The notes under the pieces were generated by a model. That model was not told where the DNA came from. It made no database searches and saw nothing but the letters and a program-made list of their open reading frames with translations. The position numbers were made by a program, and so were the translations under genes. A DNA stretch of 64,000 nt, from assembly GCF_008831285.2 (NCBI RefSeq), contig NC_045145.1, positions 5,456,802 through 5,520,801 of the forward strand. The letters run 5' to 3'. Shown piece by piece: positions 36,589 through 46,913 of this stretch. This DNA is from Nymphaea colorata. Lineage: Eukaryota > Streptophyta > Magnoliopsida > Nymphaeales > Nymphaeaceae. The stretch's first letter is position 1, and each line of letters starts with the position of its first letter.

Positions 36589-39500
36589 CCCTCCCTCAAG
36601 TTGTGCATGGTTTTGCACCATGTACAACTTGACTTTCAGAAACCAGAATCGTTGCTTCGTTAATCCTTTTGTAAATAAGTCTACAACTTGTTCATTACAA
36701 ACATAAATAGGCTGAATCTCCTTGTCTTCCACCTTTTGTCTAACAAAGTGTTGATCAATCTCAATGTGCTTTGTTCGACCATGTTGTATGAGATTAAAGA
36801 CAATGTTAATAGTGCTTTGATTATCACACATTAACATTGATGTTTTAATCTTTTCTCCAACGCCTTCTAGAAAATGTCTAACATGTGTAACTTCAGCAGC
36901 ACCTGCAGCCATGCATCTGTATTCAACTTTAGTGCTGGATCTTGTTACTGCCTTTTGCTTTTGACAACTCCAAGACACAAGATTACATCCAATGAAAATA
37001 CAAAAACCAAAAATGGACTTTCTTTGATCGGGATCTCCAGCCCAATCTGCATCTGTGAATGTCATAAGTTGATGTCCAGCAGTTATATTTTCACTCTTAC
37101 CATAGACTAAGCCATCTCCTACTGTCTCTTTAAGATATCTTAATATTCTTTTGACAGCATCCATGTGAGTATCTCTAGGTGTATGCATAAATTGAGATAC
37201 TTGATTCACAACATATATAATATCTGGTCTAGTAAATGTAAGATATTGAAGTGCCCCAACAATACTTCGATATTGCGTAGGATCTTCATATAACTCCCCA
37301 TCCTGAGCACTTAGTCTTTGATTTAGAACACTAGGAGTTTCAATAGGCTTGCAATCAGACATACCTGATTTTTTCAGCAGATCCAACGTGTATTTCTGTT
37401 GTGTCAATGTGAGGTGATTATTGTGCCTCTCAATCTCCACTCCAAGAAAGAATCATAAATCACCAAGCTCTTTCATTTTGAAGTTTTGCATCATCAAAAC
37501 TTTAGCTTCTTGTATGTGTTTTTCTGAATTTCCTGTGATAACAATATCATCAGCATATATAAGAAGTAAAGTAAATATGTTTTCCTTTCGATAAATAAAA
37601 AGAGAGTGATCTAGAGGACATCTCCGAAAACCACATTCTTGAATCTTGCAGGAGAAACTGTCAAACCACAAGTGTGAGGCCTGTTTAGGTCCATAAATAG
37701 ATTTTCTTAGTTTACAAACCCATGCATGAGAGTCTCCTTTCGTATATCCTGGAGGTTGTTCCATATATATTTCCTCCCTCAAATCACCATGAAGAAAAAC
37801 ATTCTTCACGTCCATTTCATGTAGTCTCCATCCATATTCAACTGCTAATGATATAATCACGTGAATTGTTCCCATTTTGATCACAGGGCTGAATGTCTCA
37901 TCATAATCTTCTCCATATTATTGTGTAAACTCTTTTGCTACTAACCTTGCTTTGTATCTTTCTATGTTGTTGTCAGGTTTGTATTTGATTTTGTATACCC
38001 ATTTGAAGCCCACTACGTTCTTTTTGTGTGGCCTTGGAACGATCTCCCATGTTCCACATTCATGCAAGGCATCCATTTCTTCTTTCATAGCCTTTCTCCA
38101 ACGATGTGATTTTGATGCTTGATCAAATGAAGTAGGTTCTTCCTCCTTGCCAATTTTTGCCATGAATAACTGAAAATCAAGTGATAAAGAATCATAGCTA
38201 ACCCACTTGTGAATGAGATGACGAATGCGTTGGGATCTTCTAAGGTGGGGCATGTTGTCTTCTTCACTGTGAGGATCTCTGTCCCTTAGTCATCCACTGT
38301 AGATAAGACCCGAATATCGATGTGAATCGTTGATCTGTTCTTTATTAATGCTTATGTGATGACTTGATGATTGTGTTCGATCTTCTTGATTTTCACTTTG
38401 AGCCATATCCAATGGTTGTATTGTTCTGTCTGGATCTTCACCTTGAGGCACATCATTTTCTATAACAGGATCTGCATTGAATAACTGTGTACTGGTCCAA
38501 CAATCATGAGATTCAATGGTCATAGGCATTTCATTTGTATCATCGAAACTATGTTTATCAAAAATGACATTTCTTGAAGTTTTGATACGTTTAATTGTTG
38601 GATCATAGCATCGAAAGCCTTTACATTCATCAGCATATCCAACGAATCTACATTGAAGAGCTTTGTCTTGAAACTTGTTCCTCAAGGCAACATCAACGTG
38701 AACATAGCATACACAACAAAAAACCTTCAAGTTCTTGTAATCAGGTTGTTTGCCTAAGAGCATAAAATATGACGATTTAGACATCAAGAGTGTCATAGGC
38801 AAACAATTTATTATGTATACAGAAGTATGGAAAGCTTCAGTCCACAAGGAAATGGGTACATTAGTATCATGCATCATGCTCATGGCGCTTTCAACTATAT
38901 GTCGATGTTTCCACTCAATTACACCACTTTGTTGTGGTGTGCAAGGGCAGGAAATTTGTTTAGTTATCCCTTTTTCACATAGAAATTCAATAAAATCAAG
39001 CGAAGAATATTCTCCCCCTCCATCATATTGAAAATGCACCACATTGGATGAAAATTTGGTTTGAATCACAGGTGAAACGTGAGTAAGAGTCAATGAACAA
39101 GACATAATATCTTGATCCAGACATGGAATCAATAGGGGCTGGCGCTCATACATTAGAAAAAATAGTTTCAAAAGGATTGGAAGCCCTTTGATTTATATTA
39201 TGGAAAAGTAAAACATGACTCCTATAAAGTCCACAACTTGAACATTTTTTGACACTTGAAGTAAGAGGTAAGCTTGATCTTGGAATGAGACTATCTGTGA
39301 CAAGTTTTTCAATGAAATGTCGACCATAGTGTCCCAGCCGACTATGCCATAGATCATACTCCAAAAATTGGTTAGGGCCCCTTACTTTTGATTGAAAATG
39401 GCAATAACTTGGCACAAATGATGCATTATGAGAAAGAGAAAATGTCTTCAATCCTATATCACAAGTGGATGAATCCTTAGGTAGACATTCCTTGAGGACA

Positions 39501-40950
39501 TACATATTCCCTTGACGCTCCCCTCTAGCGAACATTTTTTTCATTGGAGGTCCTTGACATAGATAGAAGAAGGTGTGAATTCAACAGAAGAGCTTGTATC
39601 ATCAATGAACTTAGAAATGAATATGATGTTCTTTTTGGGAGCAAGAACAACATTAGACAGTGATAGAGACGAGGATGATAATGGAATATGTGCATTTCCA
39701 ACATGTGTAATGGGATGAGATTTTCCATCACCTGTTATAATGCAACTTCTACCGTAATGAGGGGATAAGTTAGTCAATTTACCTGCATTTCCTGTCACAT
39801 GGGTAGCTGCAACATCTTTGCTTGATAGTCATCTTTGAGAATGCGATCATCAATAGCTGCTGCATTTCTCCAGCGGTGGATTTAGAACTTTGTCCTCCTT
39901 GTTTATAATCATGTCTTACCCCTTTGTTTTTATTTTGAGGATTAAACCAGCACTGTGCCTCCATGTGCCCTTTCTTGTTGCACTGAAAACAAATTGGTAT
40001 TTTTCTTGAAGTATTCAAAGGAGACATACTATGGTTATGTGGTGTTGGTAGAATGCCATGACCACCATGATTGGAGTTCTCATGGCCCTTACCAAACTTT
40101 ACATTCATGGTCAACACATTTTGAGAGTTCCCTTGATCAGTCCTTTCAATGATTCTTTTCATATTCATTTCGTGTTGGAAAAGTTTACCTTGTAGTTCTT
40201 TGAAGGAAGGCAGAATAGGATGGACCTCAAGAGCTGTAATAAAAGCATGATAATCATGCACAAGTCCATTCAAGGTTTGCTGCACCTTCTACTTATTAGA
40301 AATGTTATTACCTAAGGCAACAAGTTGGTCTGCGACGGCCTTAATACGCCCCAAATAATCCATGATAGACATTGAACATTTGCTCAAATTCTGAAATTCT
40401 TTCTTTAAGTACATAATTTGAGCTTTTGATATTTGGAAAAAGGTATCAGCAAGGGTTTCCCATAATTCTTCTGCAGTACAGTCATCAGAAACTGAAAGTA
40501 ACACTTGTTGAGATAGAGTAAACAAAATATACGCAACTAGACTTTGGTCACGTCTCATCCACATAGCATGTTCAAGGTTGCTGTCTTCATGAACAACAAT
40601 AACTTCTCCAGCCTCATTTTTTATTTCCTGCAAAATGGATATTGGTGGAGCCTTTGTTGAACCATCAAGATGTCCAAAGAAGTCTTGACTTCTTATGAAA
40701 GGCATGATTTGCCTTTTCCAGATCAAATAATTCTCATGGTTGAGTTTTTTGGTAATAAGGTGAGGAAGAAACTTAAGGACATGCCAGAATGCAAAAGGTT
40801 TTTCATGACAGCAAAAGGAGAGTATACAGATAGGAGATGTTAGGGAAAAGAGGAAGACACGATATAAGAAGATATGTCCTTCGGTAAGCAAGAATGACTC
40901 AAGAGAAAGAGTGAATATAGGATAGATAGAAATTGAGAAAAGAGTTTTAA
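36583..40950 (-). pseudogene. Copia C Gag-Pol polyprotein, several frame breaks
   Basis: Read leftward: gag (LNHENYLIWKRQIMPFI; start codon unclear), zinc knuckle CFQCNKKGHMEAQC near 39975, protease region in which the DSGA-type motif reads DVAAT, and integrase in which the first catalytic Asp of the HSDVWGP-type motif is Asn followed by a TGA, while the second (YDGGGEY) and the Glu (GVIEWKHR) remain. Reverse transcriptase has MDVKNVFL and a YADD box in place of the commoner YVDD. RNase H has DADWAG, SSTKVEY and MCDNQS. It ends LEGGC with TAA inside the LTR. Breaks occur near 40287, 39790, 39540, 39160, 38285, 37917 and 37446. The reverse transcriptase and RNase H parts are the best preserved. 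Confidence 0.9.
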
Positions 40951-40999
40951 CTAGATCAGACCTATTTGAGCACTTCATTAGATAGAAGTAACGTAGCCT

Positions 41000-41011
41000 G
41001 CTCTGATACCA
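41000..41011 (-). other. Primer-binding site of copia element C
   Basis: TGGTATCAGAGC on the minus strand, intact, immediately inside the 5' LTR. Confidence 0.95.
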
Positions 41012-41397
41012 TGTAAGAAATTCAAGCACCAATATCTGAGTTCTAAAGAACGCATTCACGCAGGAATATAGAGAGAGAAAGAGTGAACAAGAAGAAGATG
41101 AGGAGAAGAACCCATGACCAAAATGGTTTGCACGACCTCTATTTATAATCTCATTTCGAAAATTCTAAGAGTCTCCAATCATAGAATCCTAGGAGATTTC
41201 ACAAGCTACAAAGACATTAATTACATCATATAATCCTAGGAGACTTCACATATTACAAGGATATTAACTACAACATAGAATCCTAGGAGACTCTTCACAT
41301 GTTACAAGGACATTAAATATCTTAACACATTTAACAAGGATGTGGAATCCTAAGAGACTCCTCTTCAACGTGCTGGTGAAGGATTTATAGTTTAACA
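41012..41397 (-). repeat. 5' LTR of copia element C
   Basis: A 386-bp LTR with the same length and termini as the 36203-36588 copy. It differs mainly in a cluster near its 3' end (eight differences within about 24 bases at 41036-41060) and in scattered single bases. Confidence 0.95.
41140..41147 (-). promoter_or_regulatory. TATA box of copia element C promoter
   Basis: TATAAATA on the minus strand within the 5' LTR, a canonical plant TATA sequence at a suitable position. The same box is conserved in the other LTR near 36334. Confidence 0.65.
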
Positions 41398-41402
41398 CTT
41401 CA

Positions 41403-44400
41403 TGATTATCTGAGTCGGATTGATGTTGGTCAGGCCGAAGCGGCAGATGATGTGAAAGTCAACCATGCTCTTGCGGTTTCTAGAGAAAAAAGTAATTCTT
41501 GTATGGGAGAATGGATTCTTGATAGTGGTGCCACCCACCACATGATTGGCAATCCTAAGCTCTTCCATGAGTATAAGATCTCATCAAGAAAGGAACGTGT
41601 TTCTCTTGCCGATAGTTCCTTTACCTCTGTGGTGGGAAAAGAGAGTCTTTCTTTGTTAAATAATTTTTTAGTGCATGATGCCTTACATGTTCCTCATCTT
41701 CCCTTGAATCTTCTGTCTGTTAGTAAGATTACAAAGGAGTTGAATTGTGAACTCATATTTTCTACAAATCATTGTGTATTACAGGATTTGGTGATAGGGA
41801 AGAGGATTGAGATTGGTTTGGTGTCTAAAGGCCTATATCGACTTCCCATCCTTGTGGCCACAGCTCTTATGACAACAGTTAGCAGGACAGAGAAGAAGAG
41901 AGAAGATTGTCTTTAATTATTTCTGTATTGGCATGAACGCCTTGGGCATCTCCCTTTGGGATTTTGAAACAGTTATTTCTTGATTTATGTTCTGGTTTGG
42001 ACATATCCATGTTACCTTGTGATGTTTGTTAGTTTGCTAAACATGTTAGAGCTTCATACCCTGTTTCTAATAGTCGTGCTAATGAAGTTTTTTTCTTGAT
42101 TCATTCTGATGTGTGGGGGCCTTCAGGAATTAATACTCGTTGTGATTTTCAGTATTTTATAACATTTATAGATTATTACTCAAGGAGTACCTTTGTTTAC
42201 CTGTTAAAAGACCGTAGTGAAGTGCCTCATGTCATAGAGACCTTCATTCTTCTTGTGGAGACCCAACATGGTAGTTTTGTTAAGACCTTTCGGTTTGATA
42301 ATGCTCGTGAGTACGTATGTCAAGCTGTTGAAGATTTTTTTCGAAAAAGGAGGATTGTTCATGAGACGTCATGTAGTTATATCCGTCCACAAAATGGGGT
42401 AGCTGAGAGGAAAAATCGTCAATTACTCCATGTCACCAGGGCCCTCTTGTTTCAAAGGAATCTCCCAAAACAATATTGGGGTGATGCAGTTCTCACTAGT
42501 GCATATCTGATCAATCATATGCCTAGTCGTGTGCTAAATGGGCAGACTCCCCACTCTATGCTTTCAGGGAGTGGTCAACCCTTTCTCCTTCCACCTCATG
42601 TCTTTGGATGTGTTTGCTTTATTCATGATCACAGTCCTCATTTTAAAAAACTTGATCCGAGGTTAATTAGGGGTGTTTTTGTTGGATATTCTCCCACTCA
42701 AAAGGGGTATAAGTGTCTTGATCCTACCACTGGTCGAGTTTATGTTACCAAGGATGTCACCTTCTTGGAAGATGTCTCTTATTTTTGTGAGAATCCTCTT
42801 CAAGAGGAAAAGTCTATGTCAAAGGAAGAGTATTCTTTGAGTCAGAAATTCAATTTACATATTTTTTGGAGTACAAGTGAGAAGAGAGTCCACTTGTTGT
42901 GGTGCTTGAACAGGAGATGAATGTAGAGTGTTTCACTTGGATGGAAGAGGAATGTAATCACTTGTTTGGGCAGGTGTACTCTAGGAGAAGAGTTCATACA
43001 GATAAGGTGGCTGATGGTGAGAATTCTACTCCTAATCCCAATCCTACTTCTTCTCTGGATGACCCAAGTCGTGCTCAGAAGAAACTTGTTAAGGAAGACA
43101 TTCAGACAAAAACTGAAAATGAGGAGCTTTCCATTGCCATGAGAAAGGGTGTCAGGTCATGTACTCAACTCCCTATTGGTAACTTTGTGTCATATTCTAG
43201 ATGGAGCACAAATTACAAATGTTTTGTATCATCTCTTTCTTTGGTTGTGATTCCCAAGACTGTTATAGAGGCTCAGAGTGATTCCAAGTAGACTCATGCA
43301 CGAAGAGATGAAAGCCTTGAGCAGAAACCAAACATGGGAAGTAGTAGAGATCCCTGAAGCGGCTCATCTGCTTGGATCCAACTGGGTCTACACCATTAAG
43401 TACAAACCAGATGGAAATGTTGAGAGGTACAAAGCTCGCCTGGTTGCCAAGGGATTTAGTCAGAAATATGGGATTGACTACTTGGAGACGTTTGGTCTTG
43501 TTGCGAAGATGAAGACTGTTAGAGTTATTATTTCTCTAGAAGTGTATATGTGTATGCCCACAAGACATGAGAAACCGGGAAAATGTTGTAAACTGAAGAA
43601 GACTTTGTATGGGCTCAAGCAGTCTCCCCGAGCATGATTTGAACGTCTTAGACTTGTAATGAGAAAGCATGGCTACAATCAAGGAAACAGAGATTATACT
43701 CTGTTTGTAAAGAGGAAGGAGGGTAAGGTTACTCTTTTGTTAGTCTATGTTGATGATATGATTGTTACAGGTGATAATGAAGATGAGATAACAAGATTAA
43801 AGGGTTTACTGGCTGCTAAATTTGATCTCAAGGACCTTGGCAAACTAAGATATTTTCTTGGTATTGAAATTGCTAGATCAGGTACGACCCTTGTGCTAAA
43901 TCAAAGAAAGTATATTCTAGATTTACTGAAGGAGACAGGAAAACTAGGGTGTAGACCGGCTTCTACTCCTCTGGATGTAGGACACAAAATCAGTATTAAG
44001 GATGGAGAACCTCTTTGTGAAGAAGCTAAGGAGAGATATCAACGTCTAGTTGGAAGATTGATCTACTCACTCTGACTAGACCTGATAGCACCTTTGCCTT
44101 AAATGTGACGAGTCCGTTCATGCACGCACCTACATATACTCACTTGAAGGTTGTCGATAGAATCTTGTGTTACTTGAAGAGTAATCCTGGCAAGGGGCTC
44201 CTATGTGTGAAACAAGGGCTGGTTGAGATTTAAGGGTATTCAGATGCAGACTGGGTAGGCTGTGTTGATACTAGAAAATCTACTTCAGGGTAGTTCATCT
44301 ACTTGGGGGAAAATCTTATTGTTTGGAGGAGCAAGAGACAAGATGTTTGTTCTCACTCAAGTGCAAAGGCTGAATATAGGGCTGTTGGTACTGGAGTGTC

Positions 44401-44713
44401 AGAATTACTATGGCTGAAGGTATTATTGACAAATATTGGGATAGGGACTGAAGTACCTATGAAGATGTATTGTGATAACAAGTATGCAATCAATCTGACC
44501 AACAATCCTGTGTTACATGACCAAACAAAACATATCGAGATTGACCGTCACTTCATCCTGAGAGAATTGATGCGAGAGAGTTGATTCTACCATATATGAA
44601 ATCTAAAGACCAAACTGCTAATGTTCTGACCAAACCATTACCTGTGACTCAATTTGAGAGAAATGTATCCAAGTTGGGCATGTTTGTATGCCAAACTTGA
44701 AGGGGAGTGTTGA
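41403..44713 (+). pseudogene. Copia B protease-integrase-reverse transcriptase-RNase H, decayed
   Basis: Continues gag from the element C insertion point. Protease DSGATHHM is intact, followed by a stop at 41914. The HHCC site WHERLGH is present but out of frame. Integrase (42096-42920) keeps IHSDVWGP, the second Asp (RFDN) and the Glu in GVAERKNR. Reverse transcriptase has lost about 24 residues between VRVI and EVYM, including the DVKNAFL segment with a catalytic Asp, though YVDD is kept. RNase H has a stop just after KSTSG, then SSAKAEY and YCDN. The frame ends with TGT TGA from the 3' LTR. This copy cannot encode working enzymes. Confidence 0.92.
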
Positions 44714-44948
44714 CATATGTTGTATTTGGGTCACCTATCTAGGTCTGGATCTGGACCCGATCCAGTTTGTTACTATTATGGCCCTACTTAACATGTGTAA
44801 ACCCTAATTTTGGTGTGTGAATGAAAGTTTATGAGAGAGTGTGTCTGGTTGCTAGTGGGCACTAGTCCTCCCTCAACTGTGGTTTTTTCCCTCTTGTTGA
44901 GGGTTTTTCCATGTTACATCGTGCTCTTCTCTTTGTTTCATTTCTACA
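44708..44948 (+). repeat. 3' LTR of copia element B
   Basis: A 241-bp LTR preceded by the polypurine tract GAAGGGGAG (44699-44707) and followed by target duplication GTTAC (44949-44953). About 24 differences from the 5' LTR. Confidence 0.94.
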
Positions 44949-45019
44949 GTTACATATCTCTAAATTTTGAGATTGCTTTGTTAGTTTTTGTTTACTGAAT
45001 CTTGAGGGACTTAGAAAGG

Positions 45020-45410
45020 AGGTTGTTATGTGATTGGTTGTCCTGGTTTCTAGCCTTATTCAGACTGAAACCAAAATTGTTAGGGGGTGGATTGAGAACT
45101 GCAGCCAGTTTCTTATAGTGGTACCAGGGCTGGTACAATACTCGGACCTAGAGTCCCACACAAAGCCAGTTTCTTATAGTGGTATCAGAGCTGGTTCAAT
45201 ACTCGGACCTAGAGTCCCACACAAGCAGACACGTGTGCTTCAAGAAAAGGAGGGGTGGGGGGGGGGGGGTGGATTGTAACAACTCTAAAGTGTTAAGAAT
45301 CTTGGGAGACTTATAAAAAGGGTTGTTAAGTGATTGGTTGTCTTGGTTCCTAGCCTTGTTTGGGGTGGAAACAAAATTACTAGGGGCCAAGTTGGATCTA
45401 CCAACTAGGT
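45020..45410 (+). repeat. LTR-type repeat fragment with 61-bp tandem duplication
   Basis: Two units of 61 bp (45103-45163 and 45164-45224) each carry AGCCAGTTTCTTATAGTGG and CTCGGACCTAGAGTCCCACA. The second contains an exact TGGTATCAGAGC at 45180-45191, the first a decayed TGGTACCAGGGC. A G run at about 45256-45269 follows. Related sequence in the opposite orientation lies at 30415-30840, on the other side of element B. Probably an old TRIM- or LTR-like repeat. Confidence 0.5.
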
Positions 45411-46824
45411 CATTACAGTATTGGTTACAATGCTCTCTACCATTTGTTTATATGTTGATGTACTAACATATGAAGTAATTCTCGTTAGTGTATCTCAGTG
45501 AAATGGCTTATGTTATGTCTTATGCTGTTACTGTTACTTTTTGGAAAAAATCTATTCCTCAGTTTTAGCAATAATTTTGTAACATTGACATCTTCATTGT
45601 TTCATGTTTGGTTCCTTCAATTAGATGTGAAAGCTTGCTTTTGCTTCCAAAGTTTTCCCTCACATCATCCTTTGTCTGATTAGAATTATAGGATGTCTAT
45701 TTTAGAGGATGGAAGTTAATACTGGACCAGATGAAGTGTCTGAACTCTTAAGACATTCTGCTGTTCAGATGATGCTGGTGAAAGTGCACTTTCTATTAAT
45801 GAGTTGAATAAGAACCATTCTAGTGTCAGTGTCCATCATATACTATTCAGTACATGGCCTCAGAATCCACTATCGTTTTAAGGATTTTCCACATATATTT
45901 GTTACAGATTAATAGGTGAAGGAAAATATATGGATGTTCTTGCTTTATTTGATCGCTGTTTACGTGGTGGGGCTTCTGATTGGTTGCTACAATTGCTAGT
46001 TGAAAGAGGTGAAGAAAATCATTTAGCCACTGACTTGCCACATAGTTATGGTATACATAGTGTATGGAGCAATAGTTGGCAACATTGTTTGAGATTGAAA
46101 GATAAGCAACTGGCCGCCAGACTTGCTCTCAAGTATACAGCAGCTACCCATTTGTTACATTTCTCTTCTCCATGAATAACTTTTTATGCTTCACTTTTTT
46201 CTACAGTAGATGAAGTCCTGGTGCACCTGATCACATTGGACTAATGAACTGATTTTTAAGAATGAATATTTGCTAATAGTTTTAAGTCGCATAGATTCTC
46301 TGCTTGACTTAGGATTTGGTTCACTATCACTGCATAACCGTAATTCACTCAGCTCTGTAGTTTCGTTGTTGGTACTACTTAAAGTCTCATAATCATATGC
46401 ATTACCTTCTGTACTTTGCCAGCTTTGCTTCAAGTCTCATAATTTTTGTTCTAAACCATAATCCAGGCATTTGGACTTGTTTCTATTTGTGTATGTGCAG
46501 TGATTGATGCTGATACAGGTGTTAAAACTGAAAAGATATTCTATTATAGTCTTTGAAGAAGTGTTGATATTCATGGCATTCAATACTTAATATTTTTTTA
46601 GTACTTGATGAATTTGCTCCATTAAAAGAAAAAAACAACTGATACTGCTGTATCTTTTACTGCATAAACCTCGTCATGCAAGTAATTTATCCTCTCCATT
46701 CCCCAAAGATGCAATTTTTATGCTTGAATCATTGTTACAGAAAATGTGTTTTATTAAAAAAACACACAAAAAAAATGTTGAAAACATGTCAGCCTGAAAA
46801 AGGGCAAAAAAACATTTTTTTTAA

Positions 46825-46913
46825 ATGTCAAAATGAAAAACACACAAAAAAACATTTACACGTTTTCTTTGCATTTTTTGTTTTTTTGTTTTTTTGCATT
46901 TTTGACATTTTGC
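46825..46913. other. Imperfect palindrome in intron
   Basis: AAATGTCAAAATG followed by an AC/A-rich arm near 46825 pairs with GTTTTTTTG...CATTTTTGACATTT ending near 46912. It is an AT-rich foldback within the ZFYVE26-like intron (46133-47749). No function is evident; it may be a decayed foldback element. Confidence 0.5.

Larger units (their letters stand above)
36203..41397 (-). mobile_element. Copia element C: antisense Ty1/copia inserted into element B
   Basis: Two 386-bp LTRs (36203-36588 and 41012-41397), target duplication CTTCA (36198-36202 and 41398-41402), primer site on the minus strand at 41000-41011 and polypurine tract GAGGGAGGG on the minus strand at 36589-36597. LTRs differ at about 26 of 386 positions by hand count (about 7 percent), younger than host element B. 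Its proteins differ clearly from A and B, so it belongs to another copia lineage. Coding capacity is broken. Confidence 0.95.
31227..44948 (+). mobile_element. Copia element B: old Ty1/copia element split by two later insertions
   Basis: Flanked by a perfect target duplication GTTAC (31222-31226 and 44949-44953). LTRs are 31227-31468 and 44708-44948. It belongs to the same broad family as element A: gag, protease and integrase align through much of their length. Removing the solo LTR (32286-35382) and element C (36203-41397) with one copy of each target site leaves about 5420 bp, close to the 5294 bp of element A. LTRs differ at about 24 of 241 positions plus one indel by hand count, so it is the oldest copia insertion here. 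Coding remains carry many stops and deletions. Confidence 0.95.

Noticed and set aside
45180-45191. TGGTATCAGAGC as a primer site of a complete element
   Set aside because: It sits in a small tandem-duplicated fragment with no LTR pair or coding region nearby.
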